Shown here: positions 37,912 to 40,722 of the stretch, piece after piece
How the letters are laid out: each line of letters starts with the position of its first letter
Numbering within the stretch: the stretch's first letter is position 1
Source of the DNA: a virus
Virus record (IMG/VR): IMGVR_UViG_3300031857_000458
Span: 1 to 40,722 of that record
DNA: 40,722 bases
Direction: 5' to 3' (one strand)
Translations under genes and position numbers: made by a program
The notes under the pieces: generated by a model
The model's database searches: none
The model's input: the letters and a program-made list of their open reading frames with translations, nothing else
Told to the model about the DNA's origin: nothing

Positions 37912-38643
37912 ATGAGAGCTATTGATTTGATTGATAAAAGGTACATCCTCACATCTATGCAGTTAGTAGGGCCTCCAATTGCTCTATGGGCTATCTATAG
38001 TTATGCTACACTTCCATGGTTACTAGTTTCGTTAATAATGTTTTTGATTATCAAGACTATAGGAACAACTGTAACATATCACAGAATCCATGGCCATAAC
38101 ACGCATAAAATGAACCCCATCGTTGAATATGTGTGCACATTCCTAGGTCTCCATGGGACATATTCATCTCCTATCGACTACTGCGCTGCCCACGCTCTCC
38201 ACCACAAATACTCAGATACAGAGAAAGACCCTCATAGTGTCAAGCATATGGGGTGGAAAGTAATGTTTCCGATTCTATGGGATACAGGAGGTCCTACTGG
38301 AGGAGACCTGAGAACCGTTGTTAGGTTAATGAGAAAAGACACTACCAAATTTTTCCATCGTCACCACTTTCTTTTACTAGCGTTACCGTATCTGTTAATT
38401 TTTGTTTCGACTGAGCTTTTCTTTTTCGCTTACTTCATTCCCGCCGTGTCTTCTATTTGGGCCGGGGCATTGGGAACGCTTAACCACGATGACAACGGTC
38501 CGTACGATAGAGGTCTTCTATATAGTTTGTTGACTGGAGGCGAGCATAAGCACGTATGGCATCATAATAACCCAAATGATACCTCTGGTGAAGGATGGTT
38601 AGATATAGTCGCTAATCTTGTCGCTAAGAAAAGGATTACATAA
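37912..38643 (+). CDS. Fatty acid desaturase (membrane di-iron, delta-9 type)
   Basis: 243 residues with all three histidine boxes of membrane acyl desaturases: HRIHGH (57-62), HALHH (94-98) and HVWHH (214-218), plus the NH pair (191-192) seen before the third box in acyl-CoA/acyl-lipid delta-9 enzymes. Hydrophobic segments at about 14-50 and 152-187 would span the host inner membrane with the boxes in the cytoplasm. It would place a double bond in fatty acyl chains using O2 and a ferredoxin- or cytochrome-type electron donor from the host. It is shorter than bacterial delta-9 enzymes (about 300 aa or more) but no box is missing. It lies between structural genes, so it is an auxiliary metabolic gene, probably altering host membrane fluidity. 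Hydroxylase or ketolase relatives share the boxes. Confidence 0.85.
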   Translation: MRAIDLIDKRYILTSMQLVGPPIALWAIYSYATLPWLLVSLIMFLIIKTIGTTVTYHRIHGHNTHKMNPIVEYVCTFLGLHGTYSSPIDYCAAHALHHKYSDTEKDPHSVKHMGWKVMFPILWDTGGPTGGDLRTVVRLMRKDTTKFFHRHHFLLLALPYLLIFVSTELFFFAYFIPAVSSIWAGALGTLNHDDNGPYDRGLLYSLLTGGEHKHVWHHNNPNDTSGEGWLDIVANLVAKKRIT

Positions 38644-39191
38644 TGTCTGTAGTATTTGAGCGTATAAATTCGCTAGAAGAATTTCTTGAGTTTGATGATA
38701 TGTTTGCAGCTGCGGAATCACGACTTGATCTTAACTTCTTCAGTCAAGTTCCAACACCTTTGACCTACGAGGATAAGAAGCAATATTACAGATCACAGGT
38801 TGTATCCGCATTCAACAGAACGTGGCCTTTAATGACGGAGGACGAATCAGTATTCTTCTACAAAGGAATATACAATGGCACGCTGATGGAGTTTGCCGGT
38901 GGTTTTATTGAAGCCGATGGGATAACATTAAGAGGTCATTGGTATCTCACCGCACCCGATGATACCGATTCACGTAATCCCATCCACACAGTAGCAACTG
39001 CAGCTGTACGCAAGGCGTTTTACTCTAACTACGGAATCACGAGATATAAGGTTCTTACGTTTGTTGGATCAAGCATGTACCAATGGATGAAGCTGAGGAT
39101 ACGGGATGGTTCTATCATACTTGTTTCTGAAACAGAAACACCTGGTTTAACAGCGGATACAAATTTCGTTACATTTCACTTAGAGGTTTGA
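38643..39191 (+). CDS. Unrecognised protein, remotely acetyltransferase-like
   Basis: 182 residues, starting on the desaturase stop (TAATG), so translationally coupled. I cannot place it with confidence. The order of strand MEFAGGFIEADGITLRGHWY, then a helix HTVATAAVRKAFYSNYGITR, then strand-helix VLTFVGSSMYQWMKLR, loosely resembles the second half of a GNAT N-acetyltransferase as found in phage genomes, but the acetyl-CoA loop (Q/RxxGxG/A) is absent or unrecognisable. It is soluble and has no Cys. Coupling to the desaturase suggests that the two are expressed together; a functional link is only inference. Confidence 0.55.
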   Translation: MSVVFERINSLEEFLEFDDMFAAAESRLDLNFFSQVPTPLTYEDKKQYYRSQVVSAFNRTWPLMTEDESVFFYKGIYNGTLMEFAGGFIEADGITLRGHWYLTAPDDTDSRNPIHTVATAAVRKAFYSNYGITRYKVLTFVGSSMYQWMKLRIRDGSIILVSETETPGLTADTNFVTFHLEV

Positions 39192-39197
39192 TATATT

Positions 39198-39866
39198 ATG
39201 AAAACGTTTGATCTATTTCCTACACTTGTAGGAACTGAAGTTTATCCTGAACATGAGCAGTTTAAAAAGACGTTCTTTGATAACTTGCCAAAGTATACAA
39301 GAGAAGATGGTATTACTGGTGAAGAGTCTGGGCACGTAGATCTTCATCTCAATCCGGACTTTGAAGATCTTTTTCAGTTTATATCTACTATTGCCAATGA
39401 TTATATTGATGCGCTTGTCGGATCAAAAGACATCTGGGAAGCTTGGTTAGTCAAGACTTGGTTTAGTGACTTTAGTGTGCCTCCACATAACCATGCTGAT
39501 GCACATCTTTCATTTGTATACTATATAAATGTTCCTGACGATAAAGCAAGTCCATTGCATATGATTGCACCAGATGAACGGCTGAATGATTTAGTCGGCG
39601 GTATGTTTCTTCGAAATAAAAATATTGAAGCTGTCAAATACAACAATCAGTATAATTGTAACTCTGTTGAATTTCGTCCATATGAAGGTGCATTAATAAT
39701 CTTTCCGGCAAGGCTTAAACATTTCGTAGAATCCACACAGCCAAGTGATAATATTGAGAATCGTAGAATCTCACTGGCCGGAGATTTTATTCTGACTTTT
39801 AAAGAAACAACCGCCAGATCAATGGGACTTCAGCCAATCAGCAACTGGCGTTCTATGAATAAATAA
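39198..39866 (+). CDS. Putative 2OG-Fe(II) oxygenase
   Basis: 222 residues with the pattern of the putative 2OG-Fe(II) oxygenase family common in marine phages: FPTLVGTEVYPE start, an iron-site segment PPHNHADAHLSFVYYINVPD (96-115) with candidate ligands H97/H99 and D101/H103, a distal FPARLKHFVEST with H175, and RRISLAGDFIL with R189/R190 to bind 2-oxoglutarate. Members are cytoplasmic oxygenases; the substrate is unknown. Candidates would be a protein side chain, for example in the collagen-like fibres, or a small molecule. It starts six bases after the previous stop, with GAGG upstream. Two overlapping late-type boxes cover its stop codon and precede gp13. Confidence 0.7.
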   Translation: MKTFDLFPTLVGTEVYPEHEQFKKTFFDNLPKYTREDGITGEESGHVDLHLNPDFEDLFQFISTIANDYIDALVGSKDIWEAWLVKTWFSDFSVPPHNHADAHLSFVYYINVPDDKASPLHMIAPDERLNDLVGGMFLRNKNIEAVKYNNQYNCNSVEFRPYEGALIIFPARLKHFVESTQPSDNIENRRISLAGDFILTFKETTARSMGLQPISNWRSMNK

Positions 39867-39869
39867 ATA
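39862..39869 (+). promoter_or_regulatory. Candidate late promoter before gp13, one mismatch
   Basis: AATAAATA (39862-39869), and the overlapping copy at 39858-39865, each differ from TATAAATA at the first base. From the second box the start would be near 39875, followed by AGGA (39880-39883) and ATG 39891. The spacing is good, but TAA-rich stops make chance matches likely. Confidence 0.4.
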
Positions 39870-39890
39870 GAATCAAAACAGGATGTCGAG

Positions 39891-40634
39891 ATGGCTACAC
39901 CAACAACAAAAGCTGAGTTTAAAGAGTATTGCCTACGTAAACTAGGTAAGCCAGTGATTGAGATCAACGTTGATGATGATCAGGTAGATGATCGCATTGA
40001 CGAAGCAATCCGTTATTGGTACGACTATCACTTTGATGGTTCGGATAGAATCTATTACAAGCATCAAGTGACAGACACAGACAAAGCCAATAAGTACATC
40101 ACACTACCTGAAAATATCATTGGTGCAGTTCGTGTCTTCCAGATTGGCGATCCATCAATTCGTGCTGACGACCTTTTCAATATCCGTTATCAGATCGCTC
40201 TGAACGACCTCTATACATTGACAAACGTTTCTCTTGTTCCTTACTATATGGTAATGGAACATCTTGCGCTTGTGACAGAACTTCTTGTTGGTCAGCAACC
40301 GATTCGTTACCAACGCCATAAAGACAGACTGCATGTCGATATGGACTGGAATACAGTTCCAGTCGGTACATTCTTACTTGTCGAAGCATACGAAGTTGTG
40401 AATCCTGAAACATGGACAGATGCATGGAATGATCGTTGGCTTCAGAACTATGCAACTGCACAGATCAAGAGACAGTGGGGTTCAAACCTGACTAAGTTTA
40501 CTGGCATGCAGCTTCCAGGCGGTGTGCAGTTTAATGGCGAAAAGATCTATGACGACGCTACGGAAGAATTAAGAAGAATGGAAGACGAGATGATCTCATC
40601 GTATTCTCTTCCAGTTCTTGATATGATCGGATAA
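39891..40634 (+). CDS. 13: Neck protein gp13
   Basis: 247 residues (T4 gp13 is 309). The N-terminal segment CLRKLGKPVIEINVDDDQVD followed by DRIDEAIRYWYDYHFDGSDR and YYKH matches the T4 gp13 pattern LRRLGAPIINVELTPDQLDD...YHYDG...YYVH. Later, a Trp/Arg-rich segment (NPETWTDAWNDRWLQNYATA) and KRQWGSNLTKFTGMQLPGG fit the marine gp13 type. gp13 and gp14 form the neck that closes the filled head and gives the joining site for the tail. It is followed after four bases by the gp14 gene, in T4 order. AGGA lies seven bases before ATG. Confidence 0.9.
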   Translation: MATPTTKAEFKEYCLRKLGKPVIEINVDDDQVDDRIDEAIRYWYDYHFDGSDRIYYKHQVTDTDKANKYITLPENIIGAVRVFQIGDPSIRADDLFNIRYQIALNDLYTLTNVSLVPYYMVMEHLALVTELLVGQQPIRYQRHKDRLHVDMDWNTVPVGTFLLVEAYEVVNPETWTDAWNDRWLQNYATAQIKRQWGSNLTKFTGMQLPGGVQFNGEKIYDDATEELRRMEDEMISSYSLPVLDMIG

Positions 40635-40638
40635 GATC

Positions 40639-40722
40639 TTGACTACCAATTTCTATTTCAATAACTTTACAAATAGCCAAGAACAGGTTTTGATTGAAGA
40701 TCTCGTACTCGAGTCTATCAAA
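40639..40722 (+). CDS. 14: Neck protein gp14, 3' end cut off
   Basis: Only 28 codons are visible before the window ends. The frame opens after a TGA at 40624, and the only plausible initiation codon is TTG 40639, with no strong SD (GGATAAG upstream). The product LTTNFYFNNFTNSQEQVLIE, then DLVLESIK, fits the start of marine gp14 proteins (F...GS..EQ.LIQDLI.E.I). Position directly after gp13 supports the call. Confidence 0.72.
   Translation, partial: MTTNFYFNNFTNSQEQVLIEDLVLESIK

Overview
The window is a slice of the tail and neck module of a large T4-like contractile-tailed phage. The frame is the T4 gene order: baseplate wedge genes 6, 7-like and 8 at the left edge, and neck genes 13 and 14 at the right edge. 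Between them T4 carries 9-12 and wac; here that space holds a much larger set of fibre, adhesin and accessory genes. The gene content (a DUF4815-type giant structural protein, collagen-like fibres, S74-capped fibres, a DUF7936-type small protein, Mtd-like fibre N-termini) resembles marine relatives of T4 such as cyanophages and other exo-T-even phages. I cannot name the host: there are no photosynthesis genes, tRNAs, integrase or CRISPR arrays in the window. Gene packing is very tight (TAATG and ATGA overlaps, gaps mostly under 30 bases), and no stretch over 300 bases lacks a gene.

Layout. 1-8442: gp6 (5' cut by the window edge), gp7-like and gp8 wedge proteins, the last two much longer than in T4. 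8447-15884: two very large baseplate or fibre-base structural proteins. 15884-19951: a small coiled-coil protein, a tandem-repeat fibre and a first collagen-like fibre. 19961-21905: a chaperone-like protein, a sulfotransferase-like protein, an unrecognised protein and a possible overlapping or frameshifted tail. 21906-24020: small structural proteins and an Mtd-like fibre. 24007-27290: the only minus-strand block, two large fused enzymes (GT4+GT2, and GT2+FkbM methyltransferase). 27371-36748: a 1651-aa collagen/S74 fibre, a 410-aa structural protein and a 1066-aa collagen/S74 fibre. 36751-39866: three small structural-type genes, then a fatty acid desaturase, an unknown protein and a 2OG-Fe(II) oxygenase-like protein. 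39891-40722: gp13 and the start of gp14.

Regulation. Three perfect T4-type late promoter boxes (TATAAATA) lie at 21872, 27299 and 36703, with two one-mismatch boxes before 13809 and 39891. The minus-strand enzyme pair has a textbook host sigma70 promoter (TTGACA, 17 bases, TATAAT) whose -10 lies on the same bases as the late box of the divergent fibre gene. The two sides of this junction could therefore be switched by different polymerase forms at different times. The predicted start of the minus-strand transcript falls at or next to the first AUG, which suggests a leaderless message.

How the genes may work together. The structural genes build the baseplate and a multi-part set of collagen-like fibres. 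The embedded glycosyltransferase, FkbM, sulfotransferase and oxygenase genes look like a modification set. Its target could be the fibres themselves (threonine- and serine-rich G-X-Y triplets) or host surface glycans; the sequence alone does not decide.
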